Of a DNA stretch of 64,000 bases, positions 24,599 through 34,649 are shown piece by piece. The position numbers and the translations under genes were made by a program. The notes beneath the pieces were generated by a model. The model was not told the DNA's origin. It saw only the letters and a program-made list of their open reading frames with translations, and did not search any database. The stretch lies in the NCBI GenBank assembly GCA_044368415.1, contig JBIPLJ010000014.1:1-64000 (forward strand), written 5' to 3'. How positions within the stretch are numbered: the stretch's first letter is position 1; every line of letters begins with the position of its first letter. Source of the stretch: UBA4615 sp044368415 (GTDB taxonomy: Bacteria > Pseudomonadota > Gammaproteobacteria > Burkholderiales > Burkholderiaceae_E).

Positions 24599-26053
24599 TT
24601 GACCGATCTCGCCTGGCTTTCCGGACAGAAGCTCGCCGCACGCATCCGCCGGGGCGACGTGTCGTCGCTCGAAGCGCTCGATGCCGCGATCGCCCGCATG
24701 GAGCGGCTCAACCCCGCAATCAACGCCATCGTCGCGACGGACGTGCCGCGTGCCCGCCGCCAGGCGAAGGCCGCCGACCGTGCGCGTGCCCGCGGTTCGA
24801 AGCTCGGTCCGCTGCACGGTGTGCCGATGACGGTGAAGGAGTCGTTCGATGTCGCCGGCATGGCCACGACCGTGGGCTTCGTCGAGCAGCGCGACAACCG
24901 TCCGTCGCAGGACGCGCTCGTCGTGCAGCGGCTGACCGCGGCGGGCGCGATCGTCTTCGGCAAGACCAACCTGCCGGTGGCGATGGCTGACTGGCAGTCG
25001 TTCAACCCGGTCTACGGCACGACCAACAATCCCTGGGATGCGACGCGTGTGCCGGGCGGCTCCTCGGGCGGTTCGGCGGCGGCGCTGGCTGCCGGGCTCA
25101 CGCCGCTGGAGTTCGGCTCGGACATCGGCGCATCGATCCGCAACCCGGCGCACTACTGCGGCGTGTTCGGCCACAAGCCCACCATCGGCATCGTGCCGAC
25201 GCGGGGCCATGGCCTACCCCCCTACGTACACGACCGCGACATCGCCGCCTGCGGCCCGCTCGCGCGCACCGCGGCCGACCTCAGGCTGCTGCTCGAGGCC
25301 ACCGCGGGCGCGGACCCGGCGTGGCAGGCGGGCTGGCAAGTGGTGCTGCCGGCCTCGAAGCGGCGCACGCTCAAGGGACTGCGCGTGGGCGTGCTGCTGT
25401 CGGCGCCGACCGCCGACGTGGACCGCGGCGTGCAGGACGTGCTGGCCACGCTCGCCCGCGCGATGAAGTCGGCGGGTGCGAAGGTGGACTTCGAACCCGA
25501 GCTGCCCTTCGACCTCGCCGACAACCACAACACCTACTTCATGCTGCTGCGGGCGGCGACCAGCGGCTCGGTCACCGACGCGCAGGTCGCGCAGGCCGCC
25601 CGGCGCCGCCCTAAAGTGCGCGCCGACGACTGGTCCTACACCGCGATGCTGGTTCGCGCCTGGACGCTGTCGCAGCGCGACTGGCACCACTGGAACGCTC
25701 GCCGCATGGCGCAGACCGAAGGCTGGATGCGCTGGTTCGAGCGCTACGACGTGATGCTGTGCCCGACCGCGTCGACGACTGCGTTCCCGCATAGGCAGAC
25801 CGGCGAGCGCTGGGAGCGCATGATCGACGTGAACGGCGTGCCGCAGCCGAGCACCACGCAGATGTTCTGGGCCGGGCTCGGCGCGGTCTGTGGGTTGCCG
25901 GCGACGGTGATGCCCGCGGGGCGTGCTGCCGACGGCCTGCCGGTGGGCGCGCAGCTGATCGGCGCGCGGGGCACGGACCTGGACCTGCTGGCGATCGCGG
26001 GGCTGCTCGAGCGTGAAGGATTTGGGTTCAGGGCGCCACCGGGGTTCGACTGA
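24599..26053 (+). CDS. Amidase of the amidase-signature family
   Basis: The 484-aa protein hydrolyses amides through a Ser-cisSer-Lys triad: Lys in MTVKES (~residue 79), cis-Ser in GGSSGGSAA (~154) and nucleophile Ser in SDIGASIRNPAH (~178). I choose the TTG at 24599, preceded at 7 nt by GGAG, since it gives the family's usual ~480 residues; upstream in-frame codons have no homology-like character. Substrate unknown (aryl or aliphatic amides, or acyl-amino acids are possible). The C-terminal GLPATVMPAGRAADGLPVGA is typical. It stands alone on the plus strand. Confidence 0.88.
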   Translation: MTDLAWLSGQKLAARIRRGDVSSLEALDAAIARMERLNPAINAIVATDVPRARRQAKAADRARARGSKLGPLHGVPMTVKESFDVAGMATTVGFVEQRDNRPSQDALVVQRLTAAGAIVFGKTNLPVAMADWQSFNPVYGTTNNPWDATRVPGGSSGGSAAALAAGLTPLEFGSDIGASIRNPAHYCGVFGHKPTIGIVPTRGHGLPPYVHDRDIAACGPLARTAADLRLLLEATAGADPAWQAGWQVVLPASKRRTLKGLRVGVLLSAPTADVDRGVQDVLATLARAMKSAGAKVDFEPELPFDLADNHNTYFMLLRAATSGSVTDAQVAQAARRRPKVRADDWSYTAMLVRAWTLSQRDWHHWNARRMAQTEGWMRWFERYDVMLCPTASTTAFPHRQTGERWERMIDVNGVPQPSTTQMFWAGLGAVCGLPATVMPAGRAADGLPVGAQLIGARGTDLDLLAIAGLLEREGFGFRAPPGFD

Positions 26054-26080
26054 CGGTGTCCACCGTGTCGCGCCGCCCCC

Positions 26081-26752
26081 TCAGCGTGCCACCGGCACCA
26101 TGATCTCGTTGCGCCGCATGAACGGCAGCTGCCACGGCGGGTCATAGCGCGCGAGCTGCGGTGGGCCGGCGGGCTTGAAGCCCTTGGTGCCCATCCAAGC
26201 GAGCAGCTCGGCGGTGTTGGCGCGCACCTTGTCCTCGCCGGTGAAGCCGGAGAACACCAGCACCGCGTGGCGCCCGCCAGGCACCTCGCGCAGCGTCACC
26301 GACGCGTCGTTCGGGCGGGGCAGTGTCGCGAGGGTGTACGAGGCCGGCATCGTGAAGCGGATCGTCCACCTGCCCTCACCCGAGAGCGAATCGCCCCCCT
26401 GGCGCTCCGCGCTCACCGGCGCGGTCATCGCGATCTTCTCGGAGGCGGACTCGACCGCGACCGGCGCGGTCATCTCGATCTTCTCGGACCCGGCGGCGCG
26501 CACCGACCGGTTGGCACCGAAAATGTACGCGGCAATGGCGCGAAAGCCGCGGTTCGACGCGCTCGAGAGGTCGCCATCGACGACGGTCTCGGCGACGATC
26601 GTTGGTGCGTAGTCGCGCAGCTCGATGCGGCCGTCGCGCTCGACGACGGTGTGGGCGGGTTCCTCGATGGCCAAGGTCGGGCTCGCATGGGTGAGGAGTG
26701 CGGCGGCGCACAGCAGCACGGCCGCAGCGCGTCGCAGGGAGGTGGGGATCAT
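26081..26752 (-). CDS. Secreted SOUL-family haem-binding-like protein
   Basis: Beginning at ATG 26752 the protein has a clean signal peptide (IPTSLRRAAAVLLCAAALL, cleavage after SPTLA) and ~195 mature residues. The SOUL domain is visible from HTVVERDGRIELRDYAPTIV through GFRAIAAYIFGAN to EKIEMTAPV, an EKIAMTAPV duplicate, RFTMPASYTL and the C-terminal QLPFMRRNEIMV. Three further ATGs upstream (26776, 26782, 26806) are possible starts and none has a strong ribosome site. SOUL proteins bind haem or porphyrins in some organisms. It converges with the amidase gene. Confidence 0.83.
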   Translation of the reverse strand: MIPTSLRRAAAVLLCAAALLTHASPTLAIEEPAHTVVERDGRIELRDYAPTIVAETVVDGDLSSASNRGFRAIAAYIFGANRSVRAAGSEKIEMTAPVAVESASEKIAMTAPVSAERQGGDSLSGEGRWTIRFTMPASYTLATLPRPNDASVTLREVPGGRHAVLVFSGFTGEDKVRANTAELLAWMGTKGFKPAGPPQLARYDPPWQLPFMRRNEIMVPVAR

Positions 26753-27012
26753 CGTGGCGGGAGCGCTGGGGGTCATCGTCATCGGTCGCGTATCCGGATC
26801 GGTCATGAACCGGCGGGCTGCCGATCCGTCCAAGCGATCGATGATGCGCGCGATCCGCACCGGGGCGATGCATGGCGCTGGGATTGTGTCCGAGCAGACA
26901 GAATTGGGCGTTGTTCCTTGAACTTATCGCCGGTTTCACAACGGCCGAGTTGCCGGATAGTGGTCACCGTGCGCCGATGACGGCCCCGAACCCCTGTCAC
27001 AACGGACCCCCC

Positions 27013-27423
27013 ATGACCAAGCTCTTCCTCTCGTTCTGCGTCGCGGTCGCGGCGCTGCTCTCCATGCCCCTGGCCCACGCCAACGATTTCGCCGACCTGC
27101 GGGTGAAGGCGACGGCCGCACGCGAATCCCTGGTGACCCTCCTCACCAACAAGGACAAGCGCGGTCCCGACCAGCAGAAGATCGTCAAGGACACCGCCGA
27201 CGTGGTCTCCGCCTCACTCTCGAAGCTCAAGGCGCCCGCCGGCAAGGACGCGCAGATGAAGGAGCTCGTCGAGACCTGGGGCGCGTTCAAGAAGACGCGT
27301 GAAGCCGACCTGGTGCCGGCGATCCTCGCGGGCCGTGAGGACGAGGCGCGCAAGCTGGCCAGCGGCATCCAGAAGGAGCGCTACACGCGTGTGCAGGAAC
27401 TGATCGGCGAACTCGGCGGCTGA
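27013..27423 (+). CDS. Small secreted helical protein upstream of a chemoreceptor
   Basis: The 136-aa product starts at ATG 27013 with a signal peptide (MTKLFLSFCVAVAALLSM, likely cut after LAHA). The mature ~112 residues are almost entirely helical and Lys/Glu/Ala-rich (DFADLRVKATAARESLVTLL, DTADVVSASLSKLKAP, LVETWGAFKKTREAD, EDEARKLASGIQKERYTRVQ), a layout that resembles the periplasmic four-helix sensory bundle of chemoreceptors without its membrane anchor. A methyl-accepting chemotaxis gene begins 73 nt downstream in the same direction. A role as a periplasmic partner or decoy of that receptor is my inference. Confidence 0.65.
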   Translation: MTKLFLSFCVAVAALLSMPLAHANDFADLRVKATAARESLVTLLTNKDKRGPDQQKIVKDTADVVSASLSKLKAPAGKDAQMKELVETWGAFKKTREADLVPAILAGREDEARKLASGIQKERYTRVQELIGELGG

Positions 27424-27496
27424 TCGGACGACCCGGAGGCCTCGTGCCGCCCAGGCCTGCCCTCGATCGCCCTCCACTCCGCGCCCGGACTTCCGA

Positions 27497-29059
27497 ATGA
27501 AGACAGTTTCCTTTTCCATCTGGCTGCGGGTGACGCTTGCGTTCGGCGCGGTGCTCGCCACCATCGGACTGTTGGTCGGCACGGTGCTCTGGCAGTTATC
27601 GGACGCGGTCGAGAGTTCGGACAGGACGAGCGCGAGCGTGCAGACGATCGCGGGCACCACGACGCTCAACACGCTCGCCAAGGACAACGCGATCGCCAGC
27701 ATGGTGATCCTGCTGTCGTCGAGCGAGAAGCAGCAGGCCAAGCTCGCGGGCGAGATCGCCGGGCGCGACGAGCGGATGGTGCGCGAGCTCGAGGCGATCG
27801 CCGGCCGGCTCTCGGGCTCGCCCGAGGATGCCGAGATGCTCGAGGCGGTCCGCAAGCGTCATGCGACGCAGCGGGCCGGTGTGCAGCGCATCGTTCAGCT
27901 CGTGCAGTCGGGCAAGCAGTCCGAGGCGGCCTTCTCGGCCGACGAGGAAATGATCCCAATGATGGCGCCCTTCCTCGATGCGATCGCGAAGCTCGATGCG
28001 CGGCAGTTCCAGGTCCTGCGCGAGTCGGAGTCCAAAGGGCACGGGTTGCTGGTGTCGATGCGGCGCACCGTGATCGTCGCGGGGCTGGCCGCCGCGCTGC
28101 TGGCCGCGGCCTCCGGCGTGTGGCTGGTGCGCAGCGTGACCCAGCCGCTGCAGCATGCGGTGTCGGTCGCCGAACGGGTCGCCGGCGGCGACCTGACGGT
28201 GCGGGCGAACGCGGTCGGCCGTGACGAGGTGTCGCAGTTGATGGGTGCGCTCGACCGGATGACCGTCTCGCTCTCGTCGATCGTGACGCAGGTGCGCGAG
28301 GGCTCGCAGACCATCGCAGTCCGCTCGCGCGAGATCGCCGAGGGCACCGTGGAGCTGTCGCAGCGCACCGAGCAGGCCGCGGGCCACCTGCAGACCACCG
28401 CCTCGTCGATGGACGAGCTGACCGCCGCGGTGCGTCAGACCTCCGAGAATGCGCAGCTCGCCACGCAACTGGCCGGCGACACCCAGGTCTCGGTGACCGA
28501 GGGCGGGCGGCTGATGGAGCGGGCAGTGGCGATGATGGACGAGATCTCGGCCAGCTCGCGGCGGATCGCAGAGATCACCGGCGTCATCGACGGCATTGCG
28601 TTCCAGACCAACATCCTGGCGCTGAACGCTGCGGTCGAGGCCGCGCGGGCCGGCGAGCAGGGACGCGGCTTCGCGGTCGTCGCGAGCGAGGTGCGCAGCC
28701 TCGCGCAGCGCTCGGCCACCGCGGCCCGCGAGGTCAGGCAGCTGATCGATGCGAGCGCCGCCCGGATCGCAGAGGGCGCGGGCCTGGTGAAGGATGCCGG
28801 CGGCCGTGTCGCGCAGACGGTCGAGCAGGTCGGCCGCATGTCGGGGCTGATCGGCGAGGTGGCCGGTGCCGCACACGAGCAGACCGGCGGCATCGATGCG
28901 GTCCATCGCGCGGTCGCACAGCTCGACGAGGTCACGCAGCGCAACGCGGCGATGGTCGAGGAATCGACGGCCGGCGCCGAGGCGCTCAGCGAGCGTGCGC
29001 GCGCGCTGGTCGAGACAGTCGGCGCGTTCCGGGTCGACGGCGGGCCCGTGCACGCCTGA
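27497..29059 (+). CDS. Methyl-accepting chemotaxis protein
   Basis: The 520-aa receptor has a first membrane segment (residues ~9-32), a ~150-residue periplasmic helical sensor domain, a second membrane segment (~193-212, IVAGLAAALLAAASGVWLV), a HAMP domain (~213-265, QPLQHAVSVAERVAGGDLTV) and a cytoplasmic signalling hairpin whose tip is DGIAFQTNILALNAAVEAA and GRGFAVVASEVRSLAQRSA. It is of the short class-36-like type common in Burkholderiales and ends without a CheR-binding pentapeptide. The small secreted helical protein is encoded just upstream. Ligand unknown. Confidence 0.93.
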   Translation: MKTVSFSIWLRVTLAFGAVLATIGLLVGTVLWQLSDAVESSDRTSASVQTIAGTTTLNTLAKDNAIASMVILLSSSEKQQAKLAGEIAGRDERMVRELEAIAGRLSGSPEDAEMLEAVRKRHATQRAGVQRIVQLVQSGKQSEAAFSADEEMIPMMAPFLDAIAKLDARQFQVLRESESKGHGLLVSMRRTVIVAGLAAALLAAASGVWLVRSVTQPLQHAVSVAERVAGGDLTVRANAVGRDEVSQLMGALDRMTVSLSSIVTQVREGSQTIAVRSREIAEGTVELSQRTEQAAGHLQTTASSMDELTAAVRQTSENAQLATQLAGDTQVSVTEGGRLMERAVAMMDEISASSRRIAEITGVIDGIAFQTNILALNAAVEAARAGEQGRGFAVVASEVRSLAQRSATAAREVRQLIDASAARIAEGAGLVKDAGGRVAQTVEQVGRMSGLIGEVAGAAHEQTGGIDAVHRAVAQLDEVTQRNAAMVEESTAGAEALSERARALVETVGAFRVDGGPVHA

Positions 29060-29083
29060 GCCCGACCCCGCGGCCCGCGCGCT

Positions 29084-30274
29084 TCAGTGCGTCACGCCAC
29101 GTCCGCGCTCGAAGAAGAAGCGCAGCATCTCGCCGGTCGCGTCCGGGCCGGCCGGATCCGTGTACGAGCCCGCGCGCTGCCCGCCCGACCAGGCATGGCC
29201 GGCGCCGTGCACCACCCAGTGCTCGACCTCGGGCGCGCCGGGATCGGCCGCGTGCACGTGCCGCGTCCACGACCGACCGGTGCCCGCGCGGCCCTGGTCG
29301 GTGCGCGACGACCCGCCTCGCGTCGCGGCCGCGACGACACGCCTGCCGTTGTCTGGATGCACGGTGGCATCGCGATCGCCGTGGAACACGATGGTCGGAA
29401 CCTCGATGCGTCGCGGAGCAGACGGCTGCGGCCCCGGCGCGCAGACCGGCATCCCGGGCGTTCCCGCGGGAATGCCGCCGCGCATCGCCGACAGCGCCTC
29501 GGGCAGACTGGCGGCCGCGCCGGGGGCCAGCCCTGAGTGCACGCCGACCGCGGCATACAGCTCCGGCCAGCAGGCGGCGACCACCGCCGCCATCGCGCCG
29601 CCCGCCGACAGCCCCGCGACGTATACGCGGCGCGGGTCGATGCCGTGGCGCGCCGTGACGGCCTGCGTCATCGACGCGATCAGCGCGGGCTCGCCGCGAT
29701 GGCGCTGCTGGTGGGTGTGCTTGAACCAGTTCCAGCAGCCCTGGGCGTTCGCCTTGCGCGACTGCGCCGGGTAGAGCACAAAGAAGCCCTGCTCGCGGGC
29801 TCGCTCATTCATGCCGGTGCCTGCGGCGAAGTCGTCGGGGTCCTGCGTGCAGCCGTGCAGCATCACCACCAGCGGTCGCGCGCGCCCGGCCGCGCCCGGC
29901 GGCATGTAGAGCTTGTAGTCGCGGGTCATGCCGCCGTGGGTGTGCTGGCCGCCGACGAAGGCGCCTTCGGCGTTGTGCGGCGCGTGCGCGTCATAGTCAT
30001 GGAGGATGGGCGCGTCGGGCATAGCGGCGTCGTCCGGCACACCGGGCAGCCTGGGCAGCGGCCGCGCCGGCGTTTCGGTGATGCAGCCGTCGAGCACATC
30101 GTCGGCGGCGGCCTCGCGAGACCGCGCGGCGCGTGCGCCCGCGGGCACCGCTGCGATGGCGTCACCGAGCGTGGTGCCCAGCGCGCGCTGGATCACACGG
30201 GTCGCGTCGTCCAGCCGGCCCGCTCGGGTCAGTCGGGTCGCTTCGCGCATCAGGTCCTGGAAGATCGGGTCCAT
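29084..30274 (-). CDS. PHB depolymerase-family esterase
   Basis: The 396-aa product starts at ATG 30274 (AAGGA 7 nt upstream). It has a short helical N-terminus then a PHB-depolymerase-type alpha/beta hydrolase: LVVMLHGCTQDPDDFAAGTG, FFVLYPAQ, GCWNWF, lipase box GLSAGGAM (~residue 213), HGDRDATVHP (acid) and VHGAGHAWSGG (His). These are hallmarks of the LpqC/PhaZ-like esterases that act on short poly-3-hydroxybutyrate or related esters. No signal peptide is evident. It follows an RHH-family gene by 29 nt in the same direction, an arrangement suggesting a PHB-linked operon. Confidence 0.88.
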   Translation of the reverse strand: MDPIFQDLMREATRLTRAGRLDDATRVIQRALGTTLGDAIAAVPAGARAARSREAAADDVLDGCITETPARPLPRLPGVPDDAAMPDAPILHDYDAHAPHNAEGAFVGGQHTHGGMTRDYKLYMPPGAAGRARPLVVMLHGCTQDPDDFAAGTGMNERAREQGFFVLYPAQSRKANAQGCWNWFKHTHQQRHRGEPALIASMTQAVTARHGIDPRRVYVAGLSAGGAMAAVVAACWPELYAAVGVHSGLAPGAAASLPEALSAMRGGIPAGTPGMPVCAPGPQPSAPRRIEVPTIVFHGDRDATVHPDNGRRVVAAATRGGSSRTDQGRAGTGRSWTRHVHAADPGAPEVEHWVVHGAGHAWSGGQRAGSYTDPAGPDATGEMLRFFFERGRGVTH

Positions 30275-30303
30275 TCGGGTCCTTCGGGGTGTGGGGGGGA
30301 GCG

Positions 30304-30729
30304 TCAGCGCAGCCGGGAGGCGAGCGCATCCTTGACGGCCGGGCTTGCATGCAGCGCCCCCAGCACGTCGATCGATTCGATGGTGGCGAGCGCGAGCTCG
30401 GGGCTCACGTCGTCGGCGATGACTGCCAGGCCGAGCACGCGAACATGCAACCGCTCGTTGGCTGCCAACACGGCGCGCAGGTCCGCGGCCTCGAAGCGCT
30501 GCAGCCCGAGCACCAGCGTGCGCCGCGCCACCGCCTGCCCGAGTGCGTCGCCGTGGCGCGCGAGCTGGTTGCGGATCGCCGAGCGGATGAAGTCGCTGCG
30601 GTTGCCGTAGAAGCCCTCGGCGACCAGCAGGTCGACCTGGCCGAGGTCGACAAACCCGAGGTTGAGGGTGATCTTCTCGGACTCGGGCAAGCGGGTCCGG
30701 ACGGGCGGCTGGGGCGAGGAGGACGGCAT
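30304..30729 (-). CDS. Ribbon-helix-helix (CopG-like) regulator
   Basis: This 141-aa protein has an N-terminal RHH pattern: KITLNLGFVDLGQVDLLVAE (beta strand and helix A) and NRSDFIRSAIRNQLARHGD (helix B). The C-terminal ~75 residues (LVLGLQRFEAADLRAVLAAN, VRVLGLAVIADDVSPELA) form an alpha/beta domain with repeated hydrophobic strands. It precedes the PHB depolymerase gene and probably regulates the operon; DNA target unknown. Confidence 0.7.
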   Translation of the reverse strand: MPSSSPQPPVRTRLPESEKITLNLGFVDLGQVDLLVAEGFYGNRSDFIRSAIRNQLARHGDALGQAVARRTLVLGLQRFEAADLRAVLAANERLHVRVLGLAVIADDVSPELALATIESIDVLGALHASPAVKDALASRLR

Positions 30730-30831
30730 GTCGCCATCCTGGGGCCATCCACCGGGATGGCGCTGTAGGAGAACAGGCCGATCGGGGGCGAGTGCAGGCG
30801 AACGCGGGAGCGCCTCCGCCTGCGGCCCGGC

Positions 30832-31623
30832 TCAGGCTGCGGTGACGCCCCGTTTCGCGAGCACGCCGACGAGATGGGCGCGGTACGCCGCCGTCGCATG
30901 CAGGTCGGTGTTCAGCGTCGAGGCATCGACCGCGATGCCCTCGAGCGCCGCGGCCGACCCGCCGCGCGCGAGCGCCTGCTCGAAGGCCGTGACGCGGAAC
31001 ACGCCGGGACCGGCGCCGGTGACCGCGACGCGCACGCCCGCAGGCCCGCTCGACACGAACACACCGACCAACGAGAAGCGCGAGGCCGGCTGCTTGAACT
31101 TCTGCCAGCTCGCCTTGGTCGGGATCGGGAACGAGACCTCGACGACCAGCTCGTCGGGTTCGAGCGCGGTGGTGTAGACGCCGGTGAAGAAGTCATCGGC
31201 GGCGATCGTGCGGCGGTCGGTGCGGACCGTCGCGCCCAGCCCGAGCACGCCGGCCGGATAGCAGGCCGCCGGGTCGTTGAGTGCGATGCTGCCGCCGAGC
31301 GTGCCGGCGGTGCGCACCGCCGGATCGCCGATCAGCGAGGCGAGGTGGGCGAGCGCGGGAATCGCGCCACGCACCACGTCGCTCGCGGCGACCGCGGCAT
31401 GCGAGGTGCCGGCGCCGACGACGAGCGTGCCGGCTTCGACACGGATGCCCGTGAGTTGCGGGATCTGCGAGAGCGCAACGAGGTCGCTCGGCGCGGACAG
31501 GCCCATCTTCATCGCGGGCAGCAGCGACTGGCCGCCGGCGAGGAAGCGGCCATCGTTAGTGCCGGCGAGCGCGCGAACGGCGTCGGCGACGGTGGCGGGA
31601 CGGTGGAACTGGAAGTTGTTCAT
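30832..31623 (-). CDS. Molybdenum hydroxylase FAD-binding (medium) subunit
   Basis: The 263-aa subunit, started at ATG 31623, carries the two FAD-binding signatures of the CoxM/CutM family: FLAGGQSLLPAMKMG (~residue 30) and the TAGTLGGSIALNDPA motif (~105). It passes electrons from the Fe-S subunit to an acceptor. It is the third gene of a small-large-medium cluster (stop of the large subunit 4 nt upstream). See the large subunit for substrate considerations. Confidence 0.9.
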   Translation of the reverse strand: MNNFQFHRPATVADAVRALAGTNDGRFLAGGQSLLPAMKMGLSAPSDLVALSQIPQLTGIRVEAGTLVVGAGTSHAAVAASDVVRGAIPALAHLASLIGDPAVRTAGTLGGSIALNDPAACYPAGVLGLGATVRTDRRTIAADDFFTGVYTTALEPDELVVEVSFPIPTKASWQKFKQPASRFSLVGVFVSSGPAGVRVAVTGAGPGVFRVTAFEQALARGGSAAALEGIAVDASTLNTDLHATAAYRAHLVGVLAKRGVTAA

Positions 31624-31627
31624 TACA

Positions 31628-33964
31628 TCAGGCTCCGTGCAGCGCGCGCCAGACCTTCTCGGGCACCAGCGGCATCTGCATCGCCTGGGCCCGTTCGGTG
31701 GCTCCCGCGCGGGCCAGGGCGTCGATGACCGCGTTGACCACACACGGCGTTGCGCCGATCGTGCCCAGCTCGCCCACGCCCTTGACCCCGAGGGGGTTGT
31801 TGATCGAAGGCACCGACTGGTCGAGCTCGGTGCGGAAGCTGCGCACGAGGTCCGCGCGCGGCAGCGCGTAGTCGCTCAGTGTGCCGGTCAGGAGCTGCCC
31901 CGAGTCGCGGTCGTAGACGACCTGCTCGCACAGCGCCTGGCCCAGCCCCTGGACCGCACCGCCGTCGAGCTGGCCGACGACGATGCTCGGGTTCACCACG
32001 CGGCCGACGTCGTTGACCGATGCATACGAGACGACCTCGACCTCGCCGGTGTCCGGGTCGACCTCGACCTCGCAGACATGGCAGCCGTTCGGCCAGGTGG
32101 GGCCGGAGACGCTGCTGGTGGCGTCGACATACACGCGGCGCTCGGACTGCCTGCCGGCCAGCTCGAAGAGCCCGATGTGCCGGTCGGTGCCGATGATCGA
32201 GAAGCTGCCCTCGCGGTATTCGATGTCCTTGGCCGAGGCCTCGAGCGCGTCGGCCGCAAGGTCCTTAGCCTGCTCGATCGTTCGCTGCGAAGCCACCCGC
32301 ACCGCCGAGCCGCCGGTGAACAGCGAGCGCGAGCCTGCGCTGCCGAAGCCCACGCCGCGGTCGGTGTCGCCCTGCACGATGCGCACGCGCTCGATCGGCA
32401 CGCCGAAGACGTCGACGGCGAGTTGCGCGTAGCTGGTCGCGATGCCCTGGCCCATCGCCTGGGTGGCGGTGTAGATCTCGATGAAGCCGTCGGCCGACAC
32501 GTCGACCGTCACGCGCTCCTCGAACTGGTTGCCGCCTGTCCACTCGAGGAATGTGGCCAGCCCCCGGCCGCGCAGCCTGCCGCGCGCCTTCGACTGCGCG
32601 GCGCGCGCCTCGAACCCGGACCAGTCGGCGAGGGCCAGGCCTTGTTTGGCGATCGACGGGAAGTTGCCGGTATCGTAGGTCTGCCCCATCGGGTTGGTGT
32701 AGGGCATCTGCTGCGGCCCGATCATGTTCCGCAACCGCAGCTCGCCCTGGTCGATGCCCATCTTGCGCGCGGCCGCTTCCATCAGCCGCTCGATGATGTA
32801 GATCGCCTCGGGGCGTCCGGCGCCACGGTACGCGCCGACCGGCGCGGTGTGCGTGAGCACCGCGCGTAGGTCGAAATCGATGACCGGCACGTGGTAGACG
32901 CTGGTCGACACCCAGGGGCCGATCAGCAGCTGGATCACCACGCCGGTGGTGGTGGCGTAGGCGCCCACGTTGGCGTCGGTGCGGATACGCAGCGCGAGGA
33001 TCTTGCCCTCGGCGTCGAGCGCAAGCTCGGCGTGGCTGCGGCAGTCGCGGCCGGCGCGCCCGACGAGGAACTCCTCGCCGCGCTCGGCCGCCCACTTCAC
33101 CGGACGCCCGAGGGTCTTGGCCGCGAAGCCGACGACCACGTCGTCCTGGTAGGCGCCGGTCTTCATGCCGAAGCCGCCGCCGACGTCGCCGACGACCACG
33201 CGGGCCTGGTCCTTTGCCAGGCCGAGGGCATCGGCGACGGTGTCGCGCGAGCCCGAGGGCATCTGCGTGGACAAGCGTAGCGTGAGCCGGCCGGACTCGG
33301 CGTCCGGGTAGGCGAGCACGCCGCGCGGCTCCATGGCGACCGCGGCGACGCGCTGGTTCACCAGATCGAGCGCAACCACATGCGCGGCGCGCGCAAAGGC
33401 GGCGTCGGACGCGGCGGCATCGCCGTGGCGGGCCTGCGCGGCCCAGTTGTCGCCGGCCGGTCCCCAGACCAGCGGCGCGCCCTCGGCGAGCGCGTCCTCG
33501 AGGTGGACGGCAGCGGGCAGGTCCTCGTAGTCGACCTCGACGGCGTCGCGCGCCTCGCGGGCCGCGTCGCGTGTCTCGGCGACGATGGCGGCAACCGCCT
33601 CGCCGACGTAGCGCACGGTGTCGGTGGCGAGCGCCTGCAGCGGCGGCACGTTGGAGGGCTTGCCGTCCGGGCGGGGGAACGGGCCGGGTGTGGGCATCGT
33701 CTTCACGCCGGCGGCCACCAGGTCGGCGCCGGTGTAGACGGCGAGGACGCCGGGCATCGCGAGCGCGGCGCTTGCGTCGATCGAGCGGATGCGGGCGTGT
33801 GCGTAGGGCGAGCGCAGCATCACCAGGTGCACCTGGCCGGGGAGCGACACGTCGTCGACGTAGCGGCCAGAGCCGGCGACAAGCGCGGGATCCTCGATGC
33901 GGCGCACCGAGTGGCCGCTGCCATAGCGGCCTGCGTTGACGTCGGTGGGAGGGGTCTGAGCCAT
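31628..33964 (-). CDS. Xanthine oxidase-family molybdopterin-binding large subunit
   Basis: The 778-aa subunit holds the molybdenum centre. Visible: RRIEDPALVAGSGRYVDDV near the N-terminus, GDVGGGFGMKTGAY (~293, Moco binding), VGAYRGAGRPEA (~377), FGSAGSRSLFTGGSAV and KGVGELGTIGATP (~730) with the catalytic Glu. The active-site loop is AYRGAGR rather than the AYXCSFR of true form I CO dehydrogenase, so the enzyme belongs to the 'form II' or broader aldehyde/xanthine-oxidase group and probably oxidises an organic substrate. Start ATG 33964, 20 nt after the small-subunit stop. All three subunits are intact. Confidence 0.9.
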   Translation of the reverse strand: MAQTPPTDVNAGRYGSGHSVRRIEDPALVAGSGRYVDDVSLPGQVHLVMLRSPYAHARIRSIDASAALAMPGVLAVYTGADLVAAGVKTMPTPGPFPRPDGKPSNVPPLQALATDTVRYVGEAVAAIVAETRDAAREARDAVEVDYEDLPAAVHLEDALAEGAPLVWGPAGDNWAAQARHGDAAASDAAFARAAHVVALDLVNQRVAAVAMEPRGVLAYPDAESGRLTLRLSTQMPSGSRDTVADALGLAKDQARVVVGDVGGGFGMKTGAYQDDVVVGFAAKTLGRPVKWAAERGEEFLVGRAGRDCRSHAELALDAEGKILALRIRTDANVGAYATTTGVVIQLLIGPWVSTSVYHVPVIDFDLRAVLTHTAPVGAYRGAGRPEAIYIIERLMEAAARKMGIDQGELRLRNMIGPQQMPYTNPMGQTYDTGNFPSIAKQGLALADWSGFEARAAQSKARGRLRGRGLATFLEWTGGNQFEERVTVDVSADGFIEIYTATQAMGQGIATSYAQLAVDVFGVPIERVRIVQGDTDRGVGFGSAGSRSLFTGGSAVRVASQRTIEQAKDLAADALEASAKDIEYREGSFSIIGTDRHIGLFELAGRQSERRVYVDATSSVSGPTWPNGCHVCEVEVDPDTGEVEVVSYASVNDVGRVVNPSIVVGQLDGGAVQGLGQALCEQVVYDRDSGQLLTGTLSDYALPRADLVRSFRTELDQSVPSINNPLGVKGVGELGTIGATPCVVNAVIDALARAGATERAQAMQMPLVPEKVWRALHGA

Positions 33965-33984
33965 GGGTCGGGCCTCGGTTGGGG

Positions 33985-34464
<480 letters not shown>

Positions 34465-34649
34465 GGTGCGTATCCGTGTCCGGAAGGAAAACGCGCCGAT
34501 GGTAGCGTCAAACGCTCACGCAGCGCCTCTCGGTCCTCTTGTATTCGGTCTCGAAGAACGCCAGCTCGGCGGTGGCGGCGTTGACCCTGTCGTGCTGGAC
34601 GCCGGCCAGCCGCGCACAGGAGTGCCCGGCCTTCAGCTCGATCGGCCGC

